Source: an uncultured Flavobacteriales bacterium | GTDB taxonomy: Bacteria; Bacteroidota; Bacteroidia; Flavobacteriales; CAJXXR01 | Direction: 5' to 3' | Assembly: GCA_913063375.1 (NCBI GenBank) | Contig: CAJXXR010000009.1 | Coordinates: 1-64,000, forward strand | DNA length: 64,000 bases | Shown: positions 8,181 to 17,847 of the stretch, piece after piece | Numbering within the stretch: position 1 is the first letter of the stretch | Layout of the letters: each line of letters starts with the position of its first letter | Translations under genes and position numbers: made by a program | The notes under the pieces: generated by a model | The model's input: only the letters and a program-made list of their open reading frames with translations | Database searches by the model: none | What the model was told of the DNA's origin: nothing

Positions 8181-9917
8181 ATGATTAATTTCAATTTTCG
8201 TGTATTAAGCTTCTTGTTTTGTACTCTTCTTTTTTCGTCCAAATCCAATTCTCAAACAGCACATACTGACTGGTTTAAATCAATCGGTGGTGTTTCAGAT
8301 CAAACTGGAGATGCCATAAAAGTGGATGGTAGTGGGAATGTATATTCTGCTGGATCCTTCCAAGGATTGGTGAATTTTAGTCCTGGTGAAAGTGCTACTT
8401 CCACAAGTGATTATGATGCTTACATCTGTAAGTTTGATACTTCAGGATTGTTTGATTGGGCCTATACTTATTCTGGTACCAACAATCAGAATATTTATGA
8501 TCTAGATATTGATGCTTCAGATAATCTGTACTTCAGTGGCGTTTTTCAAGGAGCTGTAGATTTTGACCCTTCTTCAGCTACCGTTTTATTGCAAGCTGAA
8601 TACTCAGAAGGTTTTGTAAGTAAATTAAATAGCCAAGGAGGTTTTGAATGGGCAAAGAAGTTTGAAAGTTCAGATACAAGTATTGTAAAGTCCATGATTT
8701 TGGATCCCTATGGGAACGTTTTTGTAGCAGGCTATTTTGATGGTACAACGGATTTTGATCCAGATACAGGAGTGTTTAATTTGACATCAGGTGAACATGG
8801 CGATTTATTTATTTGTAAGCTGGATGGCGATGGTGATTTTCTATGGGCAAACAGTTATCCGGGAAATGAAATGTATTCATCAGATATAAACTTAGCCATG
8901 GATAATCAAGGTTCAGTAATAGCTTCTGGTGAATTCTATGATACGGTTGATTTTAATGCAGGACCTGGAGTTTATGAATTTATTCCTTATAGTACTATTT
9001 CTTCAGATATTTTTGTTTTAAAACTGAAACCAAATGGCGATTTTAAATGGGCTAAACAAATTGGAGGTCCGCGTATTGACTTAGTTAGAGATGTAGTTGT
9101 TGATGATAATAATAATGTCTATTTAACAGGATCTTTTCAAGAGGAATGTGATTTTGATCCTAATGAGGGCATTGAATTGCTAGAGACTGAAAGTACTTTT
9201 GAGCAAGACATATTTCTATGTAAATTAAATTGGCTTGGTGACTTTGAATGGGTAAAGCATTTCAAAGGATTTGGTTTGCAACTAGGGACTGGACTTGCAT
9301 TGGATGATAGTACAAACATTTATATTACAGGTAATTTCTGGTCTTCTGTTGATTTTGATCCACATTTAACGCAAGGATATGCTGTTTCATCTGAAGGGAT
9401 GGACGATGTATTTGTTACCAAACTGGATGTAGACGGGAATTTTAGATGGTCAGACGGTTATGGTAGTACATTGCCAGATGTGCCTGGTGCGATAGCTATC
9501 GACGAAAACTATAATATATATACTACAGGTGTCTTTCAAGATACGATGTGGTCTAATATGGAAGATAGTGTTTCATTAGGATTCTCATTAGGTGGTAGAG
9601 ACGCATTTATTCATAAATTGTATCAAGGGCCTGAAATTATTGATGAAGATACCTCAGGCGTAGGAATGGGCGAAATTGAATGGGAACTGGCCTTATTTCC
9701 AAATCCAACAATGTGTAATTTCACAATAGACCTTGGTGCAGAAATGACCGATGTACAAATAGAAATTACCAATTCAATTGGACAATTGATTGAACGAAGA
9801 AATTGCGAAGATGGTGCCCTACATGAATTTAACCTTAGCGGTGGTTCAGGTTTATACTTTGTAAAAGTTAAAACTAGTATGGGATATGAAAAAAGATATA
9901 AGTTGGTCAAAATGTAA
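8181..9917 (+). CDS. T9SS-exported DFDP-repeat (SBBP-like) surface protein
   Basis: 578 residues from the ATG at 8181 (MINFNFRVLSFLFCTLLFSS, signal peptide). A TTG 21 bases upstream is possible but less likely. The body consists of about eight repeats of some 50 residues with VDFDP-type loops, GNVY/NNVYLTGSF strands and GDFxWAKxxGG strands, the pattern of SBBP beta-propeller repeats. The C-terminus (LALFPNPTMCNFTID ... GLYFVKVKT ... KLVKM) is a type A T9SS sorting domain, so the product is probably exported and cleaved at the cell surface. Paralogues lie at 10935-12779 and 35274-37328. The ligand is unknown. Confidence 0.85.
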   Translation: MINFNFRVLSFLFCTLLFSSKSNSQTAHTDWFKSIGGVSDQTGDAIKVDGSGNVYSAGSFQGLVNFSPGESATSTSDYDAYICKFDTSGLFDWAYTYSGTNNQNIYDLDIDASDNLYFSGVFQGAVDFDPSSATVLLQAEYSEGFVSKLNSQGGFEWAKKFESSDTSIVKSMILDPYGNVFVAGYFDGTTDFDPDTGVFNLTSGEHGDLFICKLDGDGDFLWANSYPGNEMYSSDINLAMDNQGSVIASGEFYDTVDFNAGPGVYEFIPYSTISSDIFVLKLKPNGDFKWAKQIGGPRIDLVRDVVVDDNNNVYLTGSFQEECDFDPNEGIELLETESTFEQDIFLCKLNWLGDFEWVKHFKGFGLQLGTGLALDDSTNIYITGNFWSSVDFDPHLTQGYAVSSEGMDDVFVTKLDVDGNFRWSDGYGSTLPDVPGAIAIDENYNIYTTGVFQDTMWSNMEDSVSLGFSLGGRDAFIHKLYQGPEIIDEDTSGVGMGEIEWELALFPNPTMCNFTIDLGAEMTDVQIEITNSIGQLIERRNCEDGALHEFNLSGGSGLYFVKVKTSMGYEKRYKLVKM

Positions 9918-9936
9918 TTCTGATCCAAAATTTATT

Positions 9937-9973
9937 AAAATCACTCAATATATTTATTGAGTGATTTTTTTTT
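9937..9973. terminator. Intrinsic terminator after the DFDP-repeat gene
   Basis: A perfect 14-base stem (AAAATCACTCAATA, loop TATT, TATTGAGTGATTTT) is followed by a run of T. It begins 20 bp after the stop codon and has T-runs in both directions. Confidence 0.88.
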
Positions 9974-10232
9974 GATTTTAAATTGATAGTCACGTGATTT
10001 TTGTCATTAATTAATGTTTTAATCGTTTGTAGTTTTGCTTTGAGGGTATAGTTTGAGGTTGGCAGTTCATTTATGTATCATGATTATTGTATGAAATGTC
10101 TTGGTTTACCAAGGTTTTAGAGGGCTTCACTAATAGGGTATTTAATAAATATAATGGCTTCATTGCTCCGTTTCTTAATCTATAATTTGGAAGAGAATAT
10201 GTAAGCTTTGGATGGATGAAAAATTAATTTAA
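9974..10232 (+). promoter_or_regulatory. Intergenic region with a possible -7 box
   Basis: No gene is seen. TAGTTTTG at 10030-10037 fits the Bacteroidota -7 element TAnnTTTG and faces the gene at 10233, but no well-spaced -33 element is evident, and it would leave a leader of about 190 bases. Confidence 0.3.
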
Positions 10233-10805
10233 TTGACAAAAAATATCGCCATTAAAATCTGGGGAACAGGTTTGGTCATATCAACGATGCCTTATCTATT
10301 TTCTCAAGATACTAATACAAGTTCCCATAGCTTGAGTATAGTCTTTCCTGAAGTTGCATTACTAGATATAGAATCGGAAAGTGGGGAAAATATCTCATTT
10401 ATATTGGATGGAGCAGCATTGGATGCCGGTGAAAATGTTGAATTTCATCAAGAAAGAAGCAGTCTTTGGTTAAATTATACCTCATTAATATCTACTATGG
10501 GTTCTGAGCGGAGCATAAGTGTAAAGGCAAGTAACCTTCCAGATATACCAGGTCTTATCATAAGCCTTGAGGCAGAAAATTATATAGGAACTGGAGAAGG
10601 GACTTACGGAATTCCCACAGCTACAATCATCCCTACTGAAATGGAAAAGCAATTGATAACTGGAATAGGAAGTGCCTATACAGGAGATGGTCCTTCAAAT
10701 GGGCATCGATTGAAATATTATCTGGATTATAGTGGAAGCTATGCTGACTTTAGCAAAGAAAAAGGGAGTCAAAATATTACGATTACCTATACCATCACCG
10801 ATTAA
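10233..10805 (+). CDS. Secreted beta-rich hypothetical protein, TTG start
   Basis: 190 residues with a signal peptide ending near SQ (about residue 25). The mature part has conserved-looking blocks: HSLSIVFPEVALLDIES, WLNYTS, a short Arg-Ser-Ile strand, IPG, and a C-terminal ITGIGSAYTGDGPSNGH-YYLDY-ITYTITD. I do not recognise a named family; the pattern suggests a single beta-sandwich domain. No ATG is available upstream of the signal peptide. The TTG-ACN-AAA start is repeated in the broken paralogue at 26489-27079, which supports it. There is no T9SS tail, so export is probably by Sec to the periplasm or outside. It stands alone between the two DFDP-repeat genes. Confidence 0.7.
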   Translation: MTKNIAIKIWGTGLVISTMPYLFSQDTNTSSHSLSIVFPEVALLDIESESGENISFILDGAALDAGENVEFHQERSSLWLNYTSLISTMGSERSISVKASNLPDIPGLIISLEAENYIGTGEGTYGIPTATIIPTEMEKQLITGIGSAYTGDGPSNGHRLKYYLDYSGSYADFSKEKGSQNITITYTITD

Positions 10806-10934
10806 TGTGAAATATTGATCCTGAGAATGTTGTATGTCATGGATTGATTAATAAATCCATCCAATAATATAATTAATCAACTTGTAGAAGGTGAAAATTT
10901 CGTTATCTTGAAGGCTAATAAAAATTAATAAACA

Positions 10935-12779
10935 ATGAACTCTCTAAATGGAATGAATTTTTGGATTCAAACCAAATTTCTGTTTTCTGTTTTTCTTTTA
11001 GTTAATTTCAATTTATATGCTCAAGACGAATCCTTCACTTGGGTAAAACAATTAACCGGAGAAAATGATGTAATAGCAAAGGTTGTCAAGACAGATATTG
11101 CTGGCAACGTATTTGTCTATGGACTTTTTGAAGATTCTGTAGATTTTGATCCTGGTATATCTGAGTATTTTATGGATGCCGACACTTTTGCTGATGGTTT
11201 TTTAGCAAAATACACAAGTAATGGTGGTTTCCTCTGGGCTAAGCAGTTTGTTACAGGGGTTCATCCTTGTACTGCACCATGGTGGGCAAATTGCTACACA
11301 ACCCCTTCTTGGGGTTTTCACCCTACTGATATGGTTATTGATAACGGACAAAATATCATAATCGTAGGATCATTTTATGAAGGAACTGATTTTGACCCAG
11401 GACCAGGTACTGAATTATTCCTCACTGAATTCGGAGATAATAATGGCTTTGTATGTAAGTTGACTAATTCCGGATCATTTGTTTGGGCAAACCAGTTGAT
11501 AAATGCAGCCCCAGTCATAATTACCGGAGTAGATGTAGATCAAAATAGTAATATCTACACCACAGGTAATTTTATAGGAGGTGTTGATTTTGATGCTGAT
11601 ACTACGGATTTGGTATCTACTTTCTTACACTCTGGAGGGTACTCAAATGCTGTTTTTGTCCGTAAACAAAGTCCAAATGGAGAGATAGAATGGGCAAAGC
11701 AGCTTGGTGGAATAACAATGTATTTTGAAAGCGATTGTTATCCAACTAGTATACATGTGGACAATGAAGGAAATGTCCTAACTACTGGAACATTCACAGG
11801 GATTTTGGATATGAGTCCAGATTTAGCAAATTTTGATACTGTTTCATCGAATGGATGGGGGGACATATTTATAAGTAAATTAGATACCATTGGAGAGTTC
11901 GTCTGGGGGAAAACCGTAGGTGGTAGCTATTGGGAAAAAGCATCGGATATTGTAACGGACTCTATGAGGAATGTATTTATAGGAGGTAGTTTCGGTTATG
12001 AAGCTGATTTCGATCCAGGTCCTTCTACTACAAATTTGGATGCCGTTGGGACTTCAGATTTATATATATTGAAGCTTAATGAATTTGGTTTATTTGAATG
12101 GGTAAACCAAATCGGAGGGCCTGCTGGTGGACACATTACCGCTATTGATATAGATTTTCAGGATAATATATATGCTACTGGTCACTTTGGTAATACAGTA
12201 GATTTTGATCCTGGTCCTGCCGTTTTATCATTGTCATCCTACCTTAAAGATGCTTTTATTGCTAAATACAATGATGACGGAGACCTGAAATGGGCACATC
12301 CCCTAGGCGCAGTGGAAAATAGTAACGTACAGGGGAATAGTATTCATATAAATTCAAACTTAGATGTTTATTCTACCGGTGTATTCGAAAATGTAGGCTA
12401 TTTTGGGATGGGGACTCCAAACCAGACCTTGTTCTCATTGAGTGATCAAGATAGCTATATTCACAAGGTTACTCAGCCAGTTGAGATAGAGCCAGAAGAG
12501 CCAATCGATACGATTGGTATAGATGAATTTCAAGTGAAACACAAATTTATTATTGTGAAGAATCCAGCACAGAGTGTCCTTAACTTACAAATAGGAGCGC
12601 AATCGGAAGGGGTCATTCAGATGGAAAATATCCTCGGAAAATCTTTACTTCAGTTTGACCTTGCCTATAAAGGAAAAAATTTCTCTATCGATGTAAGTCA
12701 TTTTAATAAAGGCTTATATATGGTATCTTGGTATAAAAAAGGTGTGTTAGTACAAAATGAAAAATTTATATTAAAATAG
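10935..12779 (+). CDS. T9SS-exported DFDP-repeat (SBBP-like) surface protein
   Basis: 614 residues from an ATG. The signal peptide ends near YAQ (about residue 30). The body is built of repeated blades carrying FDPGP/DFDPG loops, GNVFVYG or NIYATGHF strands and FxWAKQ strands. The C-terminal about 75 residues (FIIVKNPAQSVLNLQI ... GLYMVSWYKKGVLVQNEKFILK) match a type A T9SS sorting domain, although the usual YPNP is KNP here. It is a paralogue of the gene at 8181 with the same architecture. It ends 5 bp before a lipoprotein gene, so the two are probably co-transcribed. Confidence 0.85.
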   Translation: MNSLNGMNFWIQTKFLFSVFLLVNFNLYAQDESFTWVKQLTGENDVIAKVVKTDIAGNVFVYGLFEDSVDFDPGISEYFMDADTFADGFLAKYTSNGGFLWAKQFVTGVHPCTAPWWANCYTTPSWGFHPTDMVIDNGQNIIIVGSFYEGTDFDPGPGTELFLTEFGDNNGFVCKLTNSGSFVWANQLINAAPVIITGVDVDQNSNIYTTGNFIGGVDFDADTTDLVSTFLHSGGYSNAVFVRKQSPNGEIEWAKQLGGITMYFESDCYPTSIHVDNEGNVLTTGTFTGILDMSPDLANFDTVSSNGWGDIFISKLDTIGEFVWGKTVGGSYWEKASDIVTDSMRNVFIGGSFGYEADFDPGPSTTNLDAVGTSDLYILKLNEFGLFEWVNQIGGPAGGHITAIDIDFQDNIYATGHFGNTVDFDPGPAVLSLSSYLKDAFIAKYNDDGDLKWAHPLGAVENSNVQGNSIHINSNLDVYSTGVFENVGYFGMGTPNQTLFSLSDQDSYIHKVTQPVEIEPEEPIDTIGIDEFQVKHKFIIVKNPAQSVLNLQIGAQSEGVIQMENILGKSLLQFDLAYKGKNFSIDVSHFNKGLYMVSWYKKGVLVQNEKFILK

Positions 12780-12784
12780 GAAAA

Positions 12785-13195
12785 ATGAACAAAATTATAT
12801 GTTGCCTTACCGTTGCCTTATCAGTCCTATCTTGTTCAGATCAAAAAAGTGCAGTTCCTGAGAACTTATATGGAACCTGGCAACTGGAAACTAGGGTTTG
12901 GACACATACTGGTCCTTATACAGGGCTTGGACATCCAGATGGAAGCGATTACATTATTGAGAAAGAATATGAAGAAGGGCAGATTCTACATGTCTTCGAA
13001 TCCAATTTGGCACAATTTGAAGTGAATGATATTTCTTCTGAACAATATCCGCTAAGTTATAAGTATAATACGCTTTTGGTAGATGATCTTTTTTATATGA
13101 AGGTGGATAGCCTTAATGGAAAAAGAATGGTTGGTACAATGAAAGATTTGGGTAGTGGCTTATATGGTGAATTTACCTTTAGGAAGGTTGATTAA
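12785..13195 (+). CDS. Small lipoprotein, unknown function
   Basis: 136 residues. The N-terminus MNKIICCLTVALSVLSCSD is a lipoprotein signal with lipobox LSVLSC, so the mature protein would begin at Cys17. The remainder has a GTWQLET strand near residue 30 and a final LYGEFTFRKVD, the layout of the lipocalin-like small lipoproteins common in Bacteroidota. No catalytic motif is visible. It starts 5 bp after the upstream T9SS gene. A weak inverted repeat (AAATCG / CGATTT then T-run, 13194-13221) follows and may terminate the pair. Confidence 0.7.
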   Translation: MNKIICCLTVALSVLSCSDQKSAVPENLYGTWQLETRVWTHTGPYTGLGHPDGSDYIIEKEYEEGQILHVFESNLAQFEVNDISSEQYPLSYKYNTLLVDDLFYMKVDSLNGKRMVGTMKDLGSGLYGEFTFRKVD

Positions 13196-13249
13196 ATCGC
13201 CTTTTTAAAAACGATTTTTTATAGGGTAGATAGAATAATTAGCGTGCCA

Positions 13250-13285
13250 GCTAAAAAAATGAGCAGAAGAAATTACTTCTTCTGC
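13250..13285 (-). terminator. Terminator overlapping the end of the ATP-grasp-like gene
   Basis: A 9-bp perfect stem (GCAGAAGAA at 13263-13271, TTCTTCTGC at 13277-13285) is followed on the minus strand by TCA and seven T. The stem overlaps the last codons of the leftward gene. Confidence 0.75.
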
Positions 13286-14178
13286 CTACTAGTTATAAAA
13301 TTCTTTTTAAAGTAATGTTGAAGATCAGCATATACTATTTTCTGCTCTTGTTCTGTGAATCTTTTGATAGTCATAGTTGGCGTCTTATTAACATCAACTA
13401 TGTAAATTTTTCCATCCTTGTTGTCTCGGAGAATATCCATTTCACCATAGTCCAAGCCCATGCGTTTAGCCATTTCAATGACATTAGCCTGTTCCTCTTT
13501 GGAAAGGACGTCTTTGGTGGCTTTACGGTGATATTTGTAGTCTAAGGTGGTTGAGGTAGGTTTTTTATAACGGCGCACTTTAGGAATCCATTTGTCAATG
13601 ATAAATGGGATATCTGTACCAAAGATAAGCACACGTAAATCTGCTATATAATCCTCATTGACCGTATTGTCAATTATTTTCTGGTATACAAAACCAGGTT
13701 TCGCGGCTGGAAGAGGACATTCTACTTCATCGATCTCGCCAAGTGCATTTTCATCACACTTTTGCACACACCTACCTTCATGTTTTAAAGGATCTACCGT
13801 AATACTATAGCCAAATACTTCTTCAAAAACCTTGTCGACTTTTGTTTTACTAATGTCTAAACAGTCCTGATTAAAGGCCTTATAGTTGAGGTTTAATGGT
13901 TGAAGAATCTTATCAACATTTACCGTTTCTGTTTCATCAATCCAGAAAAAGACGAAGTCATAGCCCTCTGCAGGGTTGTTGGTGATATTGATATTCATAG
14001 AACGTAAAGTTCTAGCAGCTGTAGATCCCGATTTAGGATATTCTGGATAGAATAACGCGTTCATATGGCGGCCATGTACTTTATAATTCTGGTATTTATA
14101 AAATTGGTAGCGTAGGTTCTTATAAATTCCTTCCAAAAACGAAACGCGGTCCTTAGGGTATGTATTTAAAAATAACAT
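13273..14178 (-). CDS. ATP-grasp-like protein, unknown substrate
   Basis: 301 residues, soluble. The C-terminal third contains DYGEMDILRDNKDGKIYIVDVNKTPTM, which resembles the metal-binding E/D...N core of ATP-grasp ligases (an acidic residue, then DVN). Upstream lie lysine-rich strands and a Cys-containing segment (CVQKCDENALG ... VECPLP, about residues 138-155). The family fold is inferred from this one block, and the substrate is unknown. The gene is transcribed alone and has its own terminator. It lies 166 bp downstream of the end of the aspartokinase fusion gene, with no sign of co-transcription. Confidence 0.55.
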   Translation of the reverse strand: MLFLNTYPKDRVSFLEGIYKNLRYQFYKYQNYKVHGRHMNALFYPEYPKSGSTAARTLRSMNINITNNPAEGYDFVFFWIDETETVNVDKILQPLNLNYKAFNQDCLDISKTKVDKVFEEVFGYSITVDPLKHEGRCVQKCDENALGEIDEVECPLPAAKPGFVYQKIIDNTVNEDYIADLRVLIFGTDIPFIIDKWIPKVRRYKKPTSTTLDYKYHRKATKDVLSKEEQANVIEMAKRMGLDYGEMDILRDNKDGKIYIVDVNKTPTMTIKRFTEQEQKIVYADLQHYFKKNFITSRQKK

Positions 14179-14299
14179 GGCTGATGATTAATTATAATTC
14201 TATTCTTCCCTGCGAATATACTAGTTTTTTAAGGGATTCATGAACAATAAATTTTGATATATGGCATTGACGTGTAGGCTATGTTCAGGAAGAAATTGA

Positions 14300-14328
14300 G
14301 GGAACTACCTTTTGAATTAGTAGTTCCC
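14300..14328 (-). terminator. Probable terminator of the aspartokinase fusion gene
   Basis: Inverted repeat GGGAACTAC (14300-14308) / GTAGTTCCC (14320-14328), starting 16 bp past the stop codon. The following minus-strand sequence is T-rich but has no long uninterrupted T-run. Confidence 0.5.
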
Positions 14329-14343
14329 ATATCAATATTCTTC

Positions 14344-17300
14344 TTAATCATTGTATTTGGCTAATCTCAAGATATCACCAAAAACCCCTCTAGCAGTTAC
14401 CTTGGCTCCGGCTCCAGCGCCTTGTATTACGATGGGTTGTTCTCCATAAGACTCGGTATAAATTTCAAATATAGCATCAGACCCTTTTAGGCTACCTAGG
14501 GGAGAGCTAGCTGGTACCGAGACCAGTTTAACATCTAATTGACCTTTCGATTTGGAAAGATCTCCATGAAGGTCTCCAATATACCTTAGCACTTGTTCGG
14601 GTTCCTGATTGTCTTTTGTTGACTGGAAATTGGCATCTAGATTTTCCAAATTTGGCAAGAATTCATCCAGTGGACTATTTCTATAGGCAGCAGGAATCAG
14701 GTTTTCGATTTGGACATCCTCAAACTCATTTTCTAAGTCCAATTCCCTAGCTAGAATTAATAGTTTTCGTGCAACATCATTTCCACAGAGGTCCTCTCTA
14801 GGGTCTGGTTCAGTAAACCCTTTGTCAATAGCTTTTTGTAAAACTTCAGAAAAAGGAATGTTTTCAGCTGAGAAACGATTGAAGATATAACTTAAAGAAC
14901 CAGAAAAGACACCTCGGATTCTAGTAATGTTTTCTCCGGAGTCGTGTAACAATTTTATAGTGTCTATCAGTGGAAGACCGGCGCCAACATTCGTTTCATA
15001 CAAATAAGACTTGCTGTTAGTCTCCAGGCATTCTCTCAATTCATTGTAAAAGGAGAAGGATAAGGTATTGGCAATTTTATTTGAGGATATTAAGTCAAAT
15101 CCAGCCTCTACCAATGGAATATAGTTATTAGTAAATTCACCACTTGCAGTATTGTCTATGGCGATCAAATTTTCAAGGTGATGCACGTTGGCATATTCTA
15201 CTACCTCTTTTGTAAGTTGAGAATGGTTCTCAGCCTTATTGAGATCTGCCTCCCAACTTTTGTTGATGCCTTCTTTTTTGAGCAGTACTTTCTTGGAGTT
15301 CGCAATTGCAAAAATGTTCAATTGAATTTTTCGCTTATCTAAAACAGATTGAGTGCTTTCTAATATTTGTTCAATTAAAGTCCCACCAACGAGTCCTTTC
15401 CCAAAGATGGCGATATTGATCTTTTTAGCTACACCGAATATCTGACCATGAATTACATTTAACGCCTTATGGAGTTGTTCCTTCTTTACCACCAAACTTA
15501 CATTCTTTCCAGTAATTGTATTATTGAACAATAATGGAACAATCTGGTTTTTAATAAGGGCATTATAGGGTTGATGAAACTCACTCAGGTCTTGGCCAAT
15601 GATGGAGATTACTGAGATTGTTTTGAGCACCGTAATTTGATTGACATCCTTGGTGTAAATGTCATGTTCAAATTCTTGTTTCAACGCCTTTACAGCTTCT
15701 TCAACTTGCTTTTTCTTTACTACCAGTCCTATTCCCCGTTCAGAAGATCCTTGAGAAATAATGCTGACACTAATGTCTCTATTGCTAAGCACTTTGAAAA
15801 TTCGGGCATCTACGCCAGATTTCCCTAACAAGCCTCTACCTTCAAAATTTATCAAGGCAACATCATCCAACACAGAAATAGAACGTATGCCTTTTGCCTT
15901 AGAATTTGCAGTTATCAAGGTCCCCTTATCTGTTGGTTTGAAAGTATTCAGAATACGAAGGTTTATATTCTTTTCTAATAAGGGTATGATGGTTTTTGCA
16001 TGCAAAATATTGGCGCCAAAATTGGCTAGTTCATTTGCCTCAGAAAAAGAGAGTTCATCAATTTTTTTGGCATCAGATACTAGGTCTGGATTAGCGGTGA
16101 AAATTCCGTCTACATGGGTGTAGTTTTGGAGTTCATCAGCATCCAAATAGTTGGCAAGTAGGGAGGCTGTGTAGTTGCTACCATTTCTCCCTAAGGTAGT
16201 GGTTTCATCTTTTAAGTTGGAGGCAATGAAGCCTGTGACTACATTTACAGTATCACCATTGAATTGATTAAAGTGTTCTACAACATTTTCTTTGGATAGC
16301 TGATTGATAGGCTGTGCATCTCCAAATCGCTCGTCAGTTTTTAGTAGACTTCGGGAATCCGTCGCTTGTACTTTAATACCTTTTTCTTGTAGCAAGGCAG
16401 TAATCGTTTTTACAGAGAGAAGTTCTCCTTGCGCAAGTACTTCATCCTTTATTTTCTGACTGTAATCACCCAATAATTGTACACCTTGGAAAAGCCTGTC
16501 TAGTTTTGAAAATTCAGCGGAAAAATCTACAGCAATAGAAGGTGATTTCTGATATTTCTTGAATTGTTCAAGTTGATTTGTATAGTCTAATTTCTGAGCT
16601 GCATTATCTAGAATTTCTTCCAGGTTGTCTGTGGCATTTCCTCTTGCAGAAACTACAACAGCAATTTTCTCTTTCGCTAGTACTTTCTTTTCAATGATGG
16701 TGATCACCTTGTCCAAACCTTCGTTTGATAATGATTTTCCTCCAAATTTTAATATTTTCATCTTTCTGCTGTTTGTGTGTTTGTTAAAAATGGGTTCAAT
16801 CAATCTTTCAAGTTGAGCATGCTCTATTAAAAAGGCATCATGCCCATGAAGGGAATTGATTTCGTTATAGGTGATATTTGAATGACTTGTGGCTAGTTGC
16901 CTTTGTGTTTCACGATTTTCCTCTGCGGTAAAAAACAAATCAGAATCCACCCCTATTAAATGGATATTTGCTTGGATAGCTTCCAAGCAATTTTTATGCT
17001 TTCGTCCTTTGGTTGCATCAATGGTTTTTAGCAACTGATTCATCAACTTATAAGAGGACAGTTGATAGCGCTCTTGTAACTTCTTACCGTGGTGTAGTAA
17101 CCAGCTTTCCACATTGAATACCTTTAATGCTTCATTTTTCGTTCTATTAAAACGATTTTTAAAGGATGCTGGGGTGCGGTAACAAAGCATTGCGTGCATT
17201 CTGGCATCCTGTAGTGGTTGGCTGGAATTGTTAAGAAGTTGTGCTTGAATTTGGCAATTTGCAATCAACCAGTCTGTGGATTTCCAATCGCTTGCTACTG

Positions 17301-17742
17301 GGATTAGATGTTTGGTAATTGTAGGATTTATCACGGCCATTTCCCAAGCGATTCCACCTCCTAGTGAGCCACCAATTATTGCAAACAACTCCTGGATGCC
17401 CAGCTTTTGTAAGCCAATAAGGAATAGTTTGGCGATATCTCTAGCGATAAATTTTTGATACGCATCTATCAAAAAACCATCATAACCATTCCCGGGAATG
17501 TTAAAGGCTAAAACAGTGTAGTGGTCTGTATCGATGACCATTTTTTGCCCTATCAATTCTTTCCACCAGCCCGAAGGGCCAGTAACCTGGCTATTTCCAG
17601 TTAAGGCATGATTTACCAGTACAATTGGCGCCGTCCCTATTTTGGGGCCAAAGCATTGGTAACTTATCGGCGTATTGGTTAATTCAAATCTACTCTCCGT
17701 GTAAAATTGAGGGATAATTATCTTTTGTAAAGAACAGTTCAT
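14344..17742 (-). CDS. thrA: Trifunctional MetX-like acyltransferase / aspartokinase / homoserine dehydrogenase
   Basis: 1132 residues in three parts. Residues 1 to about 325 are an alpha/beta-hydrolase of the homoserine O-acetyltransferase type: HALTGN oxyanion region, nucleophile Ser126 in GGSLGGG, Asp268 in GVDSDLFF and His301 in LHGHDAFL, so the triad is intact. Residues 328-765 are aspartokinase (MKILKFGGKSL, then FNGDTVNVVTGFI and GRNGSNYTA) with ACT-type regulatory domains. Residues 774-1132 are homoserine dehydrogenase (IAIFGKGLVGG, SSNKIANT, GLPLIDTI). One chain would make O-acetylhomoserine, apart from aspartate-semialdehyde dehydrogenase, for methionine synthesis. It is preceded by a SAM-I riboswitch, which fits this role. 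Confidence 0.92.
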   Translation of the reverse strand: MNCSLQKIIIPQFYTESRFELTNTPISYQCFGPKIGTAPIVLVNHALTGNSQVTGPSGWWKELIGQKMVIDTDHYTVLAFNIPGNGYDGFLIDAYQKFIARDIAKLFLIGLQKLGIQELFAIIGGSLGGGIAWEMAVINPTITKHLIPVASDWKSTDWLIANCQIQAQLLNNSSQPLQDARMHAMLCYRTPASFKNRFNRTKNEALKVFNVESWLLHHGKKLQERYQLSSYKLMNQLLKTIDATKGRKHKNCLEAIQANIHLIGVDSDLFFTAEENRETQRQLATSHSNITYNEINSLHGHDAFLIEHAQLERLIEPIFNKHTNSRKMKILKFGGKSLSNEGLDKVITIIEKKVLAKEKIAVVVSARGNATDNLEEILDNAAQKLDYTNQLEQFKKYQKSPSIAVDFSAEFSKLDRLFQGVQLLGDYSQKIKDEVLAQGELLSVKTITALLQEKGIKVQATDSRSLLKTDERFGDAQPINQLSKENVVEHFNQFNGDTVNVVTGFIASNLKDETTTLGRNGSNYTASLLANYLDADELQNYTHVDGIFTANPDLVSDAKKIDELSFSEANELANFGANILHAKTIIPLLEKNINLRILNTFKPTDKGTLITANSKAKGIRSISVLDDVALINFEGRGLLGKSGVDARIFKVLSNRDISVSIISQGSSERGIGLVVKKKQVEEAVKALKQEFEHDIYTKDVNQITVLKTISVISIIGQDLSEFHQPYNALIKNQIVPLLFNNTITGKNVSLVVKKEQLHKALNVIHGQIFGVAKKINIAIFGKGLVGGTLIEQILESTQSVLDKRKIQLNIFAIANSKKVLLKKEGINKSWEADLNKAENHSQLTKEVVEYANVHHLENLIAIDNTASGEFTNNYIPLVEAGFDLISSNKIANTLSFSFYNELRECLETNSKSYLYETNVGAGLPLIDTIKLLHDSGENITRIRGVFSGSLSYIFNRFSAENIPFSEVLQKAIDKGFTEPDPREDLCGNDVARKLLILARELDLENEFEDVQIENLIPAAYRNSPLDEFLPNLENLDANFQSTKDNQEPEQVLRYIGDLHGDLSKSKGQLDVKLVSVPASSPLGSLKGSDAIFEIYTESYGEQPIVIQGAGAGAKVTARGVFGDILRLAKYND

Positions 17743-17808
17743 AGCTTGTTCGTTTTCTTCAGAATGTTACAGTTTTCTTCAGTAGGATTGAGCTATAATA
17801 AACTCATG

Positions 17809-17847
17809 AAAAATTGCTGGATGTGTTGGGGTACAACCTAATCCAGC
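17809..17847 (-). terminator. Attenuator-like terminator in the leader of the fusion gene
   Basis: On the minus strand GCTGGAT (17841-17847), an imperfect middle (TAGGTTG/CCAACAC) and ATCCAGC (17816-17822) form a long stem, followed by AATTTTTC. It lies 66 bp before the ATG of the MetX-AK-HSD gene and directly after the stop of a 49-codon leader ORF. This is the expected place for a riboswitch- or translation-controlled terminator. Confidence 0.65.
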
